A stretch of DNA of 64,000 nucleotides from Virgibacillus_F sp049310925 (GTDB lineage Bacteria > Bacillota > Bacilli > Bacillales > Amphibacillaceae): contig NZ_JBMERP010000002.1 in NCBI RefSeq assembly GCF_049310925.1, positions 62,001 to 126,000 on the forward strand, given 5' to 3'. The notes beneath the pieces were generated by a model. It was given only the letters and a program-made list of their open reading frames with translations, was not told where the DNA came from and made no database searches. Each line of letters opens with the position of its first letter. The stretch's first letter is position 1. A program made the position numbers and the translations under genes. Shown here in pieces: positions 25,790-34,207 of this stretch.

Positions 25790-26532
25790 TGCATATTGAC
25801 GTATTAACGCTCTTCCCGGAGATGATTGAAGGAGTGCTCAACTCCTCCATATTGAAAAAGGCCCAGGACAAAAATAAATTTAGTTACAATCTGGTCAATT
25901 TTCGTGATTTTTCGGATAACAAACATAAGAATGTTGATGACTATCCTTATGGTGGGGGCGCCGGAATGGTTTTAACTCCACAACCTATATTTGATGCAGT
26001 TGAATCAGTCACCAAAAGTAACTCGAGCAAACCACGTGTTATTTTGATGTGTCCCCAAGGTGCAACATACAATCAGAAGAAAGCTGAAGAGTTGGCTAAA
26101 GAAGATAGTCTAGTATTTATTTGTGGCCATTATGAAGGGTACGATGAACGTATTAGAGAGCACTTGGTTACTGATGAGATATCGATAGGGGATTATGTTT
26201 TAACAGGTGGAGAACTAGGTGCAATGACAGTTATTGATAGTATAGTACGCTTGTTACCTGATGTGTTAGGTAATCAGGAGTCTGCCCCTGAAGATTCTTT
26301 TACCACTGGCTTATTAGAACACCCACATTATACAAGGCCAGCAGTTTTTCGTGGAATGAGTGTGCCGAATGTGTTGTTATCTGGTGATCATGGTAAGATC
26401 CGTGATTGGAGAAAAAAGCAATCACTCAAACGCACTTATGAACGAAGAAGAGAATTGATTGACTCACGTACATTGTCGATTGATGAAAGCAAGTTTCTTG
26501 ATCAAATCATAAATGGTGATGACAATCTATAA
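25789..26532 (+). CDS. trmD: tRNA (guanine-N1)-methyltransferase TrmD
   Basis: SAM-dependent methylation of G37 in tRNAs with a G36, which prevents frameshifting. The protein has 247 residues. The trefoil-knot SPOUT motifs are visible: YPYGGGAGMVL, CGHYEGYDERI, and GDYVLTGGELGAM. The start overlaps rimM by one base, so translation is coupled. A perfect palindrome and the rplS promoter follow. Confidence 0.98.
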   Translation: MHIDVLTLFPEMIEGVLNSSILKKAQDKNKFSYNLVNFRDFSDNKHKNVDDYPYGGGAGMVLTPQPIFDAVESVTKSNSSKPRVILMCPQGATYNQKKAEELAKEDSLVFICGHYEGYDERIREHLVTDEISIGDYVLTGGELGAMTVIDSIVRLLPDVLGNQESAPEDSFTTGLLEHPHYTRPAVFRGMSVPNVLLSGDHGKIRDWRKKQSLKRTYERRRELIDSRTLSIDESKFLDQIINGDDNL

Positions 26533-26533
26533 C

Positions 26534-26559
26534 TTCAAATGAAGCTAGCTTCATTTGAA
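26534..26559. repeat. Perfect 26-base palindrome after trmD
   Basis: Arms TTCAAATGAAGC and GCTTCATTTGAA around TA give complete dyad symmetry. There is no T-run, so it is not a standard terminator. It ends eight bases before the -35 of the rplS promoter and could be a protein-binding site or an RNA hairpin. Confidence 0.8.
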
Positions 26560-26566
26560 AAAGTAG

Positions 26567-26595
26567 TTGAACTAGTTTTGCGTATATGGTATATT
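26567..26595 (+). promoter_or_regulatory. SigA-type promoter of rplS
   Basis: TTGAAC (26567-26572), 17-base spacer, TATATT (26590-26595), leaving a leader of about 90 bases before rplS. Confidence 0.75.
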
Positions 26596-26601
26596 AATAA
26601 T

Positions 26602-26690
26602 TGTGCTTAAGTTGGATTCTTAGGCATTATAAACGATGTTCCGCTGTCCTTAGTGAGTTATGAACATTAGTTTGGAAGGAGAGAGATATA
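26602..26690 (+). ncRNA. Probable L19 leader RNA
   Basis: About 90 untranslated bases between the promoter and the rplS ATG. Bacillales carry a structured, autoregulatory L19 leader at this place. The sequence has GC-richer pairing segments (GGATTCTTAGGCAT, GTTCCGCTGTCCTTAG) unlike nearby spacer, but I could not verify the consensus fold. Confidence 0.45.
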
Positions 26691-27044
26691 ATGCAAAATT
26701 TAATTGCAGATATTACAAAAGATCAAATCCGTGCAGACCACCCAGACTTTCGTCCTGGTGACACTGTAAAAGTACATGTTAAAGTTGTCGAGGGTACTCG
26801 TGAGCGTATCCAGGTTTATGAAGGTGTTGTAATTAGACGTCAAAATGGTGGAATAAGTGAAACATTTACAGTAAGAAAAATTTCTTACGGTGTAGGCGTG
26901 GAGCGTACATTCCCATTTCATTCACCTAAAATTGATAAAATTGAAGTTTCAAGACGTGGTGTTGTTCGTCGTGCGAAGCTTTATTATCTACGTAACCTAC
27001 GTGGAAAAGCAGCACGTATTAAAGAACGTCGTGTACATCGCTAA
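26691..27044 (+). CDS. rplS: 50S ribosomal protein L19
   Basis: Large-subunit protein at the subunit interface. The protein has 117 residues, with FRPGDTVKVHVKVVEGTRER, VYEGVVIRRQNGGISETF and SRRGVVRRAKLYYLRNLRGK, all family landmarks. GGAAGGAGAGA precedes the ATG. It has its own promoter and leader, and a terminator follows. Confidence 0.99.
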   Translation: MQNLIADITKDQIRADHPDFRPGDTVKVHVKVVEGTRERIQVYEGVVIRRQNGGISETFTVRKISYGVGVERTFPFHSPKIDKIEVSRRGVVRRAKLYYLRNLRGKAARIKERRVHR

Positions 27045-27063
27045 TCATAAATTAGTGGTAGAA

Positions 27064-27096
27064 GAGCTTGGCATTGTATGCAAGCTCTTTTTTTAC
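27064..27096 (+). terminator. Terminator after rplS
   Basis: AGAGCTTG and CAAGCTCT pair around a nine-base loop and run into seven T. Confidence 0.9.
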
Positions 27097-27183
27097 TTTA
27101 TACTAAGTTTTTAGTTGCTATCAGTATAATTTTCTAATAGCGTAATCGTGATGCATATTTTAAATATTTCGGAGGAAAACCAT

Positions 27184-27753
27184 ATGTCTAAGCTGAAAAA
27201 TGAGTGGTTTGACTGGATAAAGGCTCTATTGATTGCTTTTGCTTTAGCCTTTATCGTGCGGATGTTCTTTTTTGCTCCAATTGTAGTAGATGGACCATCG
27301 ATGCAGCCCACATTACATAATCAGGATCAAATGATAGTTAATAAATTCATCTATTCAATAGATGATCCAGAGCGCTTTGATATTATAGTATTTCATGCTA
27401 ACGAAGAGCAGGACTTTATAAAGCGGGTAATTGGGTTACCTGGAGAACATGTGGCAGTAAAAGATGACGTTTTATTAATTGACGGTGAACCTATCCAGGA
27501 GAACTTTTTACAACAAATAAAATCACAAAAAGAACCTAACCAGACATTAACAGAAGGTTTCCGACTAGAAGATTTACCTGGTGGATATAAGGAGATACCT
27601 GAGGGGTACGTATTGGTATTAGGAGATAATAGAAATAATTCATCTGATAGTCGTGTATTAGGATTGATTCCACAAGACACAATAGTTGGTAAAACAAGCT
27701 TAATTTATTGGCCATTAAATCGAATAGATATTTTGAATACTGATGACGTTTAA
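27184..27753 (+). CDS. lepB: Type I signal peptidase
   Basis: Membrane Ser/Lys protease that removes signal peptides of exported proteins. The protein has 189 residues with one N-terminal membrane span (about 13-31). Catalytic S39 lies in GPSMQPTL and K80 in FIKRVIGLPGE; box E is GDNRNNSSDSR. ATG 27184 has GGAGGAAA eight bases upstream; an in-frame ATG at 27148 is not supported. B. subtilis has no signal peptidase between rplS and rbgA, but several Bacillaceae do. Confidence 0.95.
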   Translation: MSKLKNEWFDWIKALLIAFALAFIVRMFFFAPIVVDGPSMQPTLHNQDQMIVNKFIYSIDDPERFDIIVFHANEEQDFIKRVIGLPGEHVAVKDDVLLIDGEPIQENFLQQIKSQKEPNQTLTEGFRLEDLPGGYKEIPEGYVLVLGDNRNNSSDSRVLGLIPQDTIVGKTSLIYWPLNRIDILNTDDV

Positions 27754-27817
27754 TCTATTTGAAAGTATAGAAAAAATAAGTGACAAGTCAATTTTTTAAG
27801 AAGAATAGGGTGTTAAC

Positions 27818-28663
27818 ATGACAATACAGTGGTTTCCAGGGCATATGGCTAAGGCGCGCAGACAAGTAGAGGAAAAATTGAAGCTTGTGGATTTTATAAT
27901 GGAATTAGTGGATGCAAGAGCTCCATTATCATCTCAAAATCCAATGCTCCAGCAGGTCTTACAAAGTAAACCGAAAATGATAATTTTGATGAAAAAAGAT
28001 TTGGCAGATAATCGTGAGACTGACAAGTGGATTACTTATTTTCATGAACGAGATATAACTGCAATTGCTGTCAATGTCAATGATAAAGGCGATATTCAAA
28101 AGGTAATTCACCAGGCAAAGGTACTTGGTCAAGTGAAAATGGATAAATTAAAGAGAAAAGGAATAAAACCAAGAGCATCAAGAGCAATGATAGTTGGTAT
28201 CCCGAACGTAGGCAAGTCCACACTAATTAATCGTTTAGCAAATAAAAAGGCAGCAAAAACCGGGGATCGCCCTGGTATTACTAAACAGCAACTATGGATT
28301 AAAGTTAAAAAAGACTTTGAACTTCTTGATACTCCTGGAATTCTATGGCCTAAATTTGAGGATGAAAAGGTTGGATTGCGTTTAGCCGCACTAGGAACAA
28401 TCAAAGATCAATTACTCTCACTTCAGGATATAACCATATTTGTTATTAATTATTTTCAAGAACATTATCCTACTTTACTTCAACAACGTTACAATATTGA
28501 AGATGACCATAAGGATATAGTTGATATATTTGAAGCAATTGGAAGGAAACGTGGTTGTCTTGAGGGTGGTGGAAATGTTAACTACGATAAAGTAGCTGAA
28601 GTAGTTATCCAGGATTTACGCTCCGGTAGATTAGGGCCGATAACATTAGAAGCAGTAAAATAA
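27818..28663 (+). CDS. rbgA: Ribosome biogenesis GTPase RbgA (YlqF)
   Basis: Circularly permuted GTPase needed for late 50S assembly around L16. The protein has 281 residues and begins MTIQWFPGHMAKARRQ, the family signature. Motif order is permuted: KKDLAD (G4), then GIPNVGKST (P loop), GDRPGITK and DTPGI. The C-terminal ANTAR-like helical domain follows. The ribosome-binding site is modest (AGGGTG). A terminator follows before rnhB. Confidence 0.97.
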   Translation: MTIQWFPGHMAKARRQVEEKLKLVDFIMELVDARAPLSSQNPMLQQVLQSKPKMIILMKKDLADNRETDKWITYFHERDITAIAVNVNDKGDIQKVIHQAKVLGQVKMDKLKRKGIKPRASRAMIVGIPNVGKSTLINRLANKKAAKTGDRPGITKQQLWIKVKKDFELLDTPGILWPKFEDEKVGLRLAALGTIKDQLLSLQDITIFVINYFQEHYPTLLQQRYNIEDDHKDIVDIFEAIGRKRGCLEGGGNVNYDKVAEVVIQDLRSGRLGPITLEAVK

Positions 28664-28665
28664 CA

Positions 28666-28702
28666 GTGGCATTGCATCTTAGGATGGGTGCCACATTTTT
28701 TA
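28666..28702 (+). terminator. Terminator after rbgA
   Basis: GTGGCA...TGCCAC with inner GCATC/GATG pairing, loop TTAG, then TTTTTT. Confidence 0.85.
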
Positions 28703-28813
28703 TCTAAAATGGTTTATACTGCAAAACAGGTGAAAGCCGATAAAAGAAAGAGAGATTTACTTTATAAACTAGGTACGAAATAATGTAAAATAAACCGATA
28801 AAGAAGGTAACGT

Positions 28814-29587
28814 ATGAAAAATAAATCAATTGCTGAAATCAAACAATTACTAGATCAAGGTAGTCTTACCAACTCGGACATTTCAATTATACAACATGAC
28901 CCTAGAAAAGGGGTACAACAGTTATGGAAGTCCTATCAAAAAAAAATAGAGAAAAAACAGGCATTAGAACTTCGCTTTACTGAAATGAGTCAGTTTGAAG
29001 AAAAAAGCTATTCAAGTGGTGCTAATCATATTGCGGGAATTGACGAGGCTGGAAGAGGGCCGTTGGCAGGACCTGTGGTAGCTGCGGCGGTTATTTTGCC
29101 TAGGAATTTTAAATTATTAGGATTAGATGATTCCAAACAGTTAAATGAAATCAAGCGAAACGAATTTTTCTCGATTATCAAAAATGAGGCAGTTAGTTAC
29201 GGAATAGCAATTATAAGTAATCAAACAATTGATGAAGTGAATATCTATGAAGCAACAAAGATTGCAATGCTTGACGCGTTAAGCCAGCTGGAACCAAGTC
29301 CAGATCACGTTTTAATTGATGCTGTCCCACTTGAAAACGTTTCTTGTACTTCAGAATCCATTGTAAAAGGTGATCAAAAGAGTATTACAATTGCTGCGGC
29401 AAGCATTTTAGCAAAAGTAACACGAGATACAATTATGAAAAAAATACATAAAGACTTCCCTTATTACGATTTCAATTCCAATATGGGTTATGGTACTAGA
29501 AATCACATAGAAGCGCTACATAAATATGGTATTACACCATTCCATCGAAAATCATTTGCACCAATTAGAAGTGAAATTATTCGATAA
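28814..29587 (+). CDS. rnhB: Ribonuclease HII
   Basis: Removes RNA from RNA-DNA hybrids, including single misincorporated ribonucleotides. The protein has 257 residues, with an N-terminal extension of about 70 residues usual in Bacillus. The core begins IAGIDEAGRGPLAGPVVAAA (catalytic Asp-Glu) and continues with GLDDSKQL, VLIDAVPL (third acidic residue) and NMGYGTRNH. GAAGGTAAC precedes the ATG. The ylqG gene starts 12 bases after the stop. Confidence 0.97.
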   Translation: MKNKSIAEIKQLLDQGSLTNSDISIIQHDPRKGVQQLWKSYQKKIEKKQALELRFTEMSQFEEKSYSSGANHIAGIDEAGRGPLAGPVVAAAVILPRNFKLLGLDDSKQLNEIKRNEFFSIIKNEAVSYGIAIISNQTIDEVNIYEATKIAMLDALSQLEPSPDHVLIDAVPLENVSCTSESIVKGDQKSITIAAASILAKVTRDTIMKKIHKDFPYYDFNSNMGYGTRNHIEALHKYGITPFHRKSFAPIRSEIIR

Positions 29588-29599
29588 AAGGAGGTATCT

Positions 29600-31432
29600 A
29601 TGTTGAGTATACAAGATGTTCTGTCTAAGCGATTGAGCACAACCAAAGTGAGCCATACATTGCCATCTTTTAAGCCTGGACAAATTGTTCAAGGGAAAAT
29701 TGTTAAACTATTTCTTAACAATAAGGCACAAATACAAATAGGTTCACATTCGATGGTTGCTCAATTAGAGGCCTCATTAACAATTAGTGAAAACTATCAC
29801 TTTCAAGTGAAATCAAATACAGACGTTACCCATTTGAAGGTGATTGGTCAACAACTGCAGCGTAATATGAATGCTGATACAAATGCACTATTGAAAGATT
29901 TAGGTTTAAAAACGACCAGGCTAAATATGGCCCTTACACAGCAGTTAACGAAAGATAAGGTGCCCTTTGATAGGGAGCAGCTAGTTAAAGCATTTCATCT
30001 TCTAGAAGGTTCTAGCAACAAGCCACAAGCACTTTCAGTAATTAAGAATATGATTCAAAGCAAATTGCCATTAAATGAGGCCGTTTTTCAAGCTATATCA
30101 ACAAAATCTACAACTGGTTTTACTGAGCAACTTTCCGGTTTACTCCAACAAATGAGACAAGACCCAAAGCCAACTCCGTTGAAACAGATGTTGGTGGAAA
30201 AATTATCTAATTTTACAAATCAAACTGACTTAAACAAGGGTTTACTAATTAAACATATAATGGCAGAGATAGAAGCTAACCAGACAAATTTTTTAACATC
30301 AGCCAAAACTATAGGTCTCGTGGACGAGAAAGTGGACTTTTCATCCTGGAAAAATGAGTGGCAAAATTTAGTGAGAAAAAATGTTGGAGATGTACCTGTC
30401 CAAACAGTCAAAACGACAAATCAATCACTAACTTCCTTTTCTTTACCTTTTAACCTGAATAATTCCGAAGTACTGACGTTCTTGGGTGAAATAGTAGAAA
30501 ATAAAGAACCTATTATAAGACAGACGCAGACAATTTTGCAACAGTTCTCAGCAGCCATTAAGAAGGCCACTATCTATCAAACTCCACTGGCTGATGATGA
30601 TTTTTTGAAACTGAAAATACAAATTGAGAGCAAGCTTTTGCCACTAATGCCAGATAAACAACAATTACATGTAGAAACTCTTTTGAAAAATAACCCAACA
30701 TCCTTAGCGGCATTGGAATCAACACTTAAAACATTGTCAAGTAAGCAGAACTATGAACAAATTGAACAGCTTGTAAACAATACAAAGCGAGGAAATGAAT
30801 TGTTATTGAGTAAGCCAAATGAGCAGTTTTTATCTCAGATTAATCGCGTGTTACAATCAGCTGGATTTGCTCATGAATATAACATAGCAAATGATTTGCC
30901 AGAACAGCAAACTGCTACTATAAAGTCAATGATTATCCAGTTATTGCAGCAAAGTGATGGAGCGATAAATGAAAGAGCCCAGCAACTCCTTCATTTTATT
31001 AACGGTATGCAAATACAATCCGTAACTGAGACGCCCAATTTTTTGCAGGCAAGTCTATTGGTTCCAGGTGAAAAGCTATCACTAAACAAAGACTTGCAAC
31101 TTGAATTTAAAGGAAAAAAAACAGAGTCGGGAAAAATTGACCCCGACTATTGTCGAATTTTGTTTTATTTAGATTTAACCAATTTACGTGAAACTGTTAT
31201 AGATATGAACGTACAAAAGCGAGCTGTTTCAGTTACTATTTTCAACGATAATACATCTATATTAGAAGGTGCTCAAGCAGTAAAAGCTGTGCTAAAAGAA
31301 GGTCTAGGTAAATTGGATTATCATTTGTCAACTGTCTTAGTAAAACCTTTGAAGCAAATGGATCCTGATAAAGAAAGAGCAGCAGTAAAGACAGAAAACA
31401 ATTCCTACCAAGGGGTGGACTATCGAATATGA
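29600..31432 (+). CDS. ylqG: FliK-like protein YlqG (hook-length control C-terminal domain outside the fla operon)
   Basis: A 610-residue protein of unknown function. Most of it is Gln-, Lys- and Thr-rich and predicted helical, without membrane spans or signal peptide. The last third (about residues 470-590; SLLVPGEKLSLNKDLQLEF, then DLTNLRETVIDMNV) resembles the C-terminal domain of flagellar hook-length control proteins. ATG 29600 has AAAGGAGGT upstream. It overlaps ylqH by four bases, and that gene encodes an FlhB C-terminal-like protein. The pair is conserved between rnhB and sucC in B. subtilis. A role linked to export-gate switching is inference. Confidence 0.75.
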   Translation: MLSIQDVLSKRLSTTKVSHTLPSFKPGQIVQGKIVKLFLNNKAQIQIGSHSMVAQLEASLTISENYHFQVKSNTDVTHLKVIGQQLQRNMNADTNALLKDLGLKTTRLNMALTQQLTKDKVPFDREQLVKAFHLLEGSSNKPQALSVIKNMIQSKLPLNEAVFQAISTKSTTGFTEQLSGLLQQMRQDPKPTPLKQMLVEKLSNFTNQTDLNKGLLIKHIMAEIEANQTNFLTSAKTIGLVDEKVDFSSWKNEWQNLVRKNVGDVPVQTVKTTNQSLTSFSLPFNLNNSEVLTFLGEIVENKEPIIRQTQTILQQFSAAIKKATIYQTPLADDDFLKLKIQIESKLLPLMPDKQQLHVETLLKNNPTSLAALESTLKTLSSKQNYEQIEQLVNNTKRGNELLLSKPNEQFLSQINRVLQSAGFAHEYNIANDLPEQQTATIKSMIIQLLQQSDGAINERAQQLLHFINGMQIQSVTETPNFLQASLLVPGEKLSLNKDLQLEFKGKKTESGKIDPDYCRILFYLDLTNLRETVIDMNVQKRAVSVTIFNDNTSILEGAQAVKAVLKEGLGKLDYHLSTVLVKPLKQMDPDKERAAVKTENNSYQGVDYRI

Positions 31433-31713
31433 GCGAGAAACGAACGAAAGCAGCTGCCCTTCGCTATGATCAAAATAGCAATCATGCACCAACAATTGCA
31501 GCTTCAGGCAAAGGAATAATTGCAGAAAATATTATCGAAAAAGCCAAACAGAATAATGTTCCAATCCAGGAGGACGCCTCTCTTGTTGAACTATTAGCAG
31601 AATTAAACATAAATGAAACTATCCCGGAAGAATTGTATCAGGCGGTTGCCGAAGTGTTTGCATTTGTCTATCGTGCAGATAAAAAGGCAGATTCTGCTAA
31701 TAAAATATTTTAG
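31429..31713 (+). CDS. ylqH: FlhB C-terminal domain-like protein YlqH
   Basis: A 94-residue soluble protein matching the cytoplasmic FlhB-CC part after the self-cleavage site: AAALRYDQNSNHAPTIAASG aligns with FlhB AIAIKYDEAKASAPFVVAKG, and EELYQAVAEVFAFVYRADK with EEYFQAVAEVLAYVYRLEK of the flhB product at 57826-58905. It lacks the NPTH cleavage motif and the membrane part. Its start overlaps ylqG (ATGA), so the two are translationally coupled. Function is unknown; it may bind or mimic the FlhB switch domain. Confidence 0.85.
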   Translation: MSEKRTKAAALRYDQNSNHAPTIAASGKGIIAENIIEKAKQNNVPIQEDASLVELLAELNINETIPEELYQAVAEVFAFVYRADKKADSANKIF

Positions 31714-31727
31714 CACTTCTAAAGTTT

Positions 31728-31900
31728 GGTCTCTTACTTATGCGTCTGCTTCTGAACAGTCGCCACCGCTTTTCTTGTCCAGCTGTGGCTCCTAGCAACT
31801 AGCAATTAGATTAGTCCTGATGATCGTACGTACAGTTCAACGTACTTTTCACCGGCCTATCTAATTGTACGTCGCTGAACAGTCGCCACCGCTTTTCTTT
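31728..31900 (-). repeat. Structured repeat pair between ylqH and sucC (minus orientation)
   Basis: Read on the minus strand, two cores GAAAAGCGGTGGCGACTGTT (about 31898-31875 and 31774-31752) flank a hairpin with arms CAATTAGAT (31867-31859) and ATCTAATTG (31811-31803), then CTAGGAGCCACAGCT (31795-31781). The second core ends in GCATAAGTAAGAGACC (about 31743-31728), matching the fabG-acpP copy. The sucC promoter begins six bases beyond the element. Confidence 0.8.
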
Positions 31901-31905
31901 ATTCC

Positions 31906-31934
31906 TTGTGAATTTTGTTGTTTTTTAATACAAT
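31906..31934 (+). promoter_or_regulatory. SigA-type promoter of sucC-sucD
   Basis: TTGTGA (31906-31911), 17-base spacer, TACAAT (31929-31934), 35 bases before sucC. The repeat element ends just upstream of the -35. Confidence 0.65.
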
Positions 31935-31968
31935 AGGAATGCAGTGAATTTTGATGGGAGGATGAAAG

Positions 31969-33129
31969 ATGAACATTCATGAGTATCAAGGCAAAGAAAT
32001 TTTGCGAAGCTATGGTGTAAATGTTCCAACTGGACATGTTGCATATACAGTAGACGAAGCTGTAGAAGCTGCTAAGAAATTAGGGTCTTCTGTAACAGTG
32101 GTGAAAGCACAGATCCATGCTGGTGGACGTGGTAAAGCTGGCGGAGTGAAGATTGCTAAAAACTTGGACGAAGTTCGTACATATGCGGATGAGATTTTAG
32201 GTAAAACTCTAGTTACACACCAAACTGGTCCAGAAGGTAAGGAAGTTAAACGCTTGCTTATTGAAGAAGGATGCGATATTAAAAAGGAATATTATGTAGG
32301 TCTTGTTCTTGACCGTGCTACTTCAGCAGTTGTTATGATGGCTTCGGAAGAGGGCGGAACAGAAATTGAGGAAGTTGCTGCAGAAACACCTGAGAAAATC
32401 TTCAAAGAGGTAATTGATCCAGTGGTTGGACTATCTGGATATCAAGCTCGTAGACTAGCATTTAATATCAATATTCCAGATGAGCTACTTGGAAAAGCGG
32501 TTAAGTTTATGATGGGTCTTTATCAAGCATTTGTTGAGAAGGATTGCTCAATTGCAGAAATTAATCCATTAGTTACAACTGGTGATGGTGAAGTGCTAGC
32601 TTTAGATGCCAAGTTAAATTTTGATGATAATGCATTATTCCGTCAAAAAGACGTTCAAAATTACCGCGACTTAGACGAAGAAGACGAAAAAGAAGTTGAA
32701 GCATCTAAGTATGATTTAAGCTATATTTCATTAGATGGAAATATAGGTTGTATGGTTAATGGTGCTGGTCTTGCTATGTCTACAATGGACATTATTAAGC
32801 ATTATGGCGGCGATCCCGCTAACTTCCTTGATGTAGGGGGCGGCGCGACTGCGGAGAAAGTTACTGAAGCTTTTAAAATTATTTTGTCAGATCCGAATGT
32901 AAAAGGAATATTCGTTAATATTTTCGGGGGTATTATGAAATGTGACGTTATTGCTGACGGTGTCGTAGAGGCAACTAAACAAGTTGGTCTAGAAATTCCA
33001 TTAGTTGTACGTTTAGAAGGTACAAACGTTGATTTAGGTAAGAAAATATTAAACGAATCAGGCTTAAATATTACTTCAGCTGACTCAATGGCTGACGGTG
33101 CTGAAAAAATCGTTTCAATGGTAAAGTAA
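31969..33129 (+). CDS. sucC: Succinyl-CoA synthetase beta subunit
   Basis: ATP-grasp subunit of the TCA-cycle enzyme that makes ATP from succinyl-CoA. The protein has 386 residues and begins MNIHEYQGKEILRSYGVNVP. AQIHAGGRGKAGGVK is the nucleotide-binding loop; EINPLVTT and GNIGCMVNGAGLAM are further conserved stretches. GGGAGGATG precedes the ATG. It is followed by sucD after a 102-base gap with a hairpin. Confidence 0.98.
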   Translation: MNIHEYQGKEILRSYGVNVPTGHVAYTVDEAVEAAKKLGSSVTVVKAQIHAGGRGKAGGVKIAKNLDEVRTYADEILGKTLVTHQTGPEGKEVKRLLIEEGCDIKKEYYVGLVLDRATSAVVMMASEEGGTEIEEVAAETPEKIFKEVIDPVVGLSGYQARRLAFNINIPDELLGKAVKFMMGLYQAFVEKDCSIAEINPLVTTGDGEVLALDAKLNFDDNALFRQKDVQNYRDLDEEDEKEVEASKYDLSYISLDGNIGCMVNGAGLAMSTMDIIKHYGGDPANFLDVGGGATAEKVTEAFKIILSDPNVKGIFVNIFGGIMKCDVIADGVVEATKQVGLEIPLVVRLEGTNVDLGKKILNESGLNITSADSMADGAEKIVSMVK

Positions 33130-33141
33130 GAGCCTAAAATT

Positions 33142-33171
33142 ACTTGTTCAGTGCGTTTATACTGAACAGGT
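33142..33171 (+). other. Intercistronic hairpin sucC-sucD
   Basis: ACTTGTTCAG (33142-33151) pairs with CTGAACAGGT (33162-33171) with one G-U pair and a ten-base loop. No T-run follows. It may adjust mRNA stability or the subunit ratio. Confidence 0.6.
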
Positions 33172-33231
33172 AAACTGCTTCTGATTGTTATGAGAAAACG
33201 TATAATGATTGCGTAGAAAGGACGGACGAAA

Positions 33232-34134
33232 ATGAGTGTATATGTTAATAAAGATACAAAAGTAATTGTCCAAGGAATCACTGGTGGTACAGCTCGATTC
33301 CATACCAAGCAAATGCTTGAATATGGTACGAAAATCGTTGGTGGAGTAACACCTAAAAAAGGCGGTACAGAGGTTGAAGGAGTACCTGTATTTAATACAG
33401 TAAGAGATGCTGTTGATCAAACCGGAGCTAATGCATCTGTAATTTATGTTCCTGCTCCGTTTGCTGCTGATGCAATCATCGAAGCTGTGGACGCAGGACT
33501 TGATCTTGCTATCTGTATTACTGAACATATCCCGGTACTTGATATGGTTAAGGTAAAACGTTACATGCAGGGTAAAAAGACGCGTTTAGTCGGACCAAAC
33601 TGTCCAGGTGTAATTACACCTGAAGAATGCAAAATTGGAATTATGCCAGGTTATATTCATAAAAAAGGTCATGTTGGAGTCGTTTCACGTTCAGGAACAT
33701 TGACTTACGAGGCAGTTCATCAATTATCTGAGGCAGGGTATGGCCAATCAACAGCTGTTGGTATAGGTGGAGATCCTGTAAATGGAACGGACTTTATTGA
33801 TGTATTATCAGCATTTAACGATGACCCTGAAACTGAAGCTGTTATCATGATTGGTGAAATTGGCGGTACTGCTGAAGAAGAGGCTGCTGAGTGGGTAAAA
33901 GCCAATATGAAGAAGCCAGTAGTTGGATTTATTGGAGGAGCAACTGCACCTCCTGGCAAGCGCATGGGACATGCTGGTGCAATCATCTCAGGTGGTAAAG
34001 GTACTGCAGATGAAAAAATCCGTGTAATGAACGAATGTGGTATTAAAGTAGCTGAAACCCCAGCAGTTATGGGAGAAACGATGATCAAAGCATTAAAAGA
34101 AAATAATTTACAGGATAAGTGTAAAACACATTAA
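33232..34134 (+). CDS. sucD: Succinyl-CoA synthetase alpha subunit
   Basis: CoA-binding and phosphohistidine subunit of succinyl-CoA synthetase. The protein has 300 residues: N-terminal CoA-binding Rossmann fold (VIVQGITGGTARFHTKQML), then GPNCPGVITP, and the active His in GKRMGHAGAIISGGKGTA. GAAAGGACGG precedes the ATG. A strong terminator follows. Confidence 0.98.
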   Translation: MSVYVNKDTKVIVQGITGGTARFHTKQMLEYGTKIVGGVTPKKGGTEVEGVPVFNTVRDAVDQTGANASVIYVPAPFAADAIIEAVDAGLDLAICITEHIPVLDMVKVKRYMQGKKTRLVGPNCPGVITPEECKIGIMPGYIHKKGHVGVVSRSGTLTYEAVHQLSEAGYGQSTAVGIGGDPVNGTDFIDVLSAFNDDPETEAVIMIGEIGGTAEEEAAEWVKANMKKPVVGFIGGATAPPGKRMGHAGAIISGGKGTADEKIRVMNECGIKVAETPAVMGETMIKALKENNLQDKCKTH

Positions 34135-34142
34135 ATTTTTAG

Positions 34143-34174
34143 AGGAACCAAGGATATTTTGTCCTTGGTTCCTT
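34143..34174 (+). terminator. Terminator after sucD
   Basis: GGAACCAAGGA and TCCTTGGTTCC form an 11-pair stem with a small T-rich loop; the 3' flank is only moderately T-rich. Confidence 0.75.
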
Positions 34175-34207
34175 ATTCCAATAGAAAATTTACAAGGAAG
34201 TGGTTAG

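Noticed and set aside
26534..26559. Palindrome after trmD as a rho-independent terminator
   Set aside because: No T-run follows on either strand; listed as a palindrome instead.
32802..33308. 168-codon minus-strand frame across sucC and sucD
   Set aside because: Antisense shadow of two conserved genes; no homology or ribosome-binding site.
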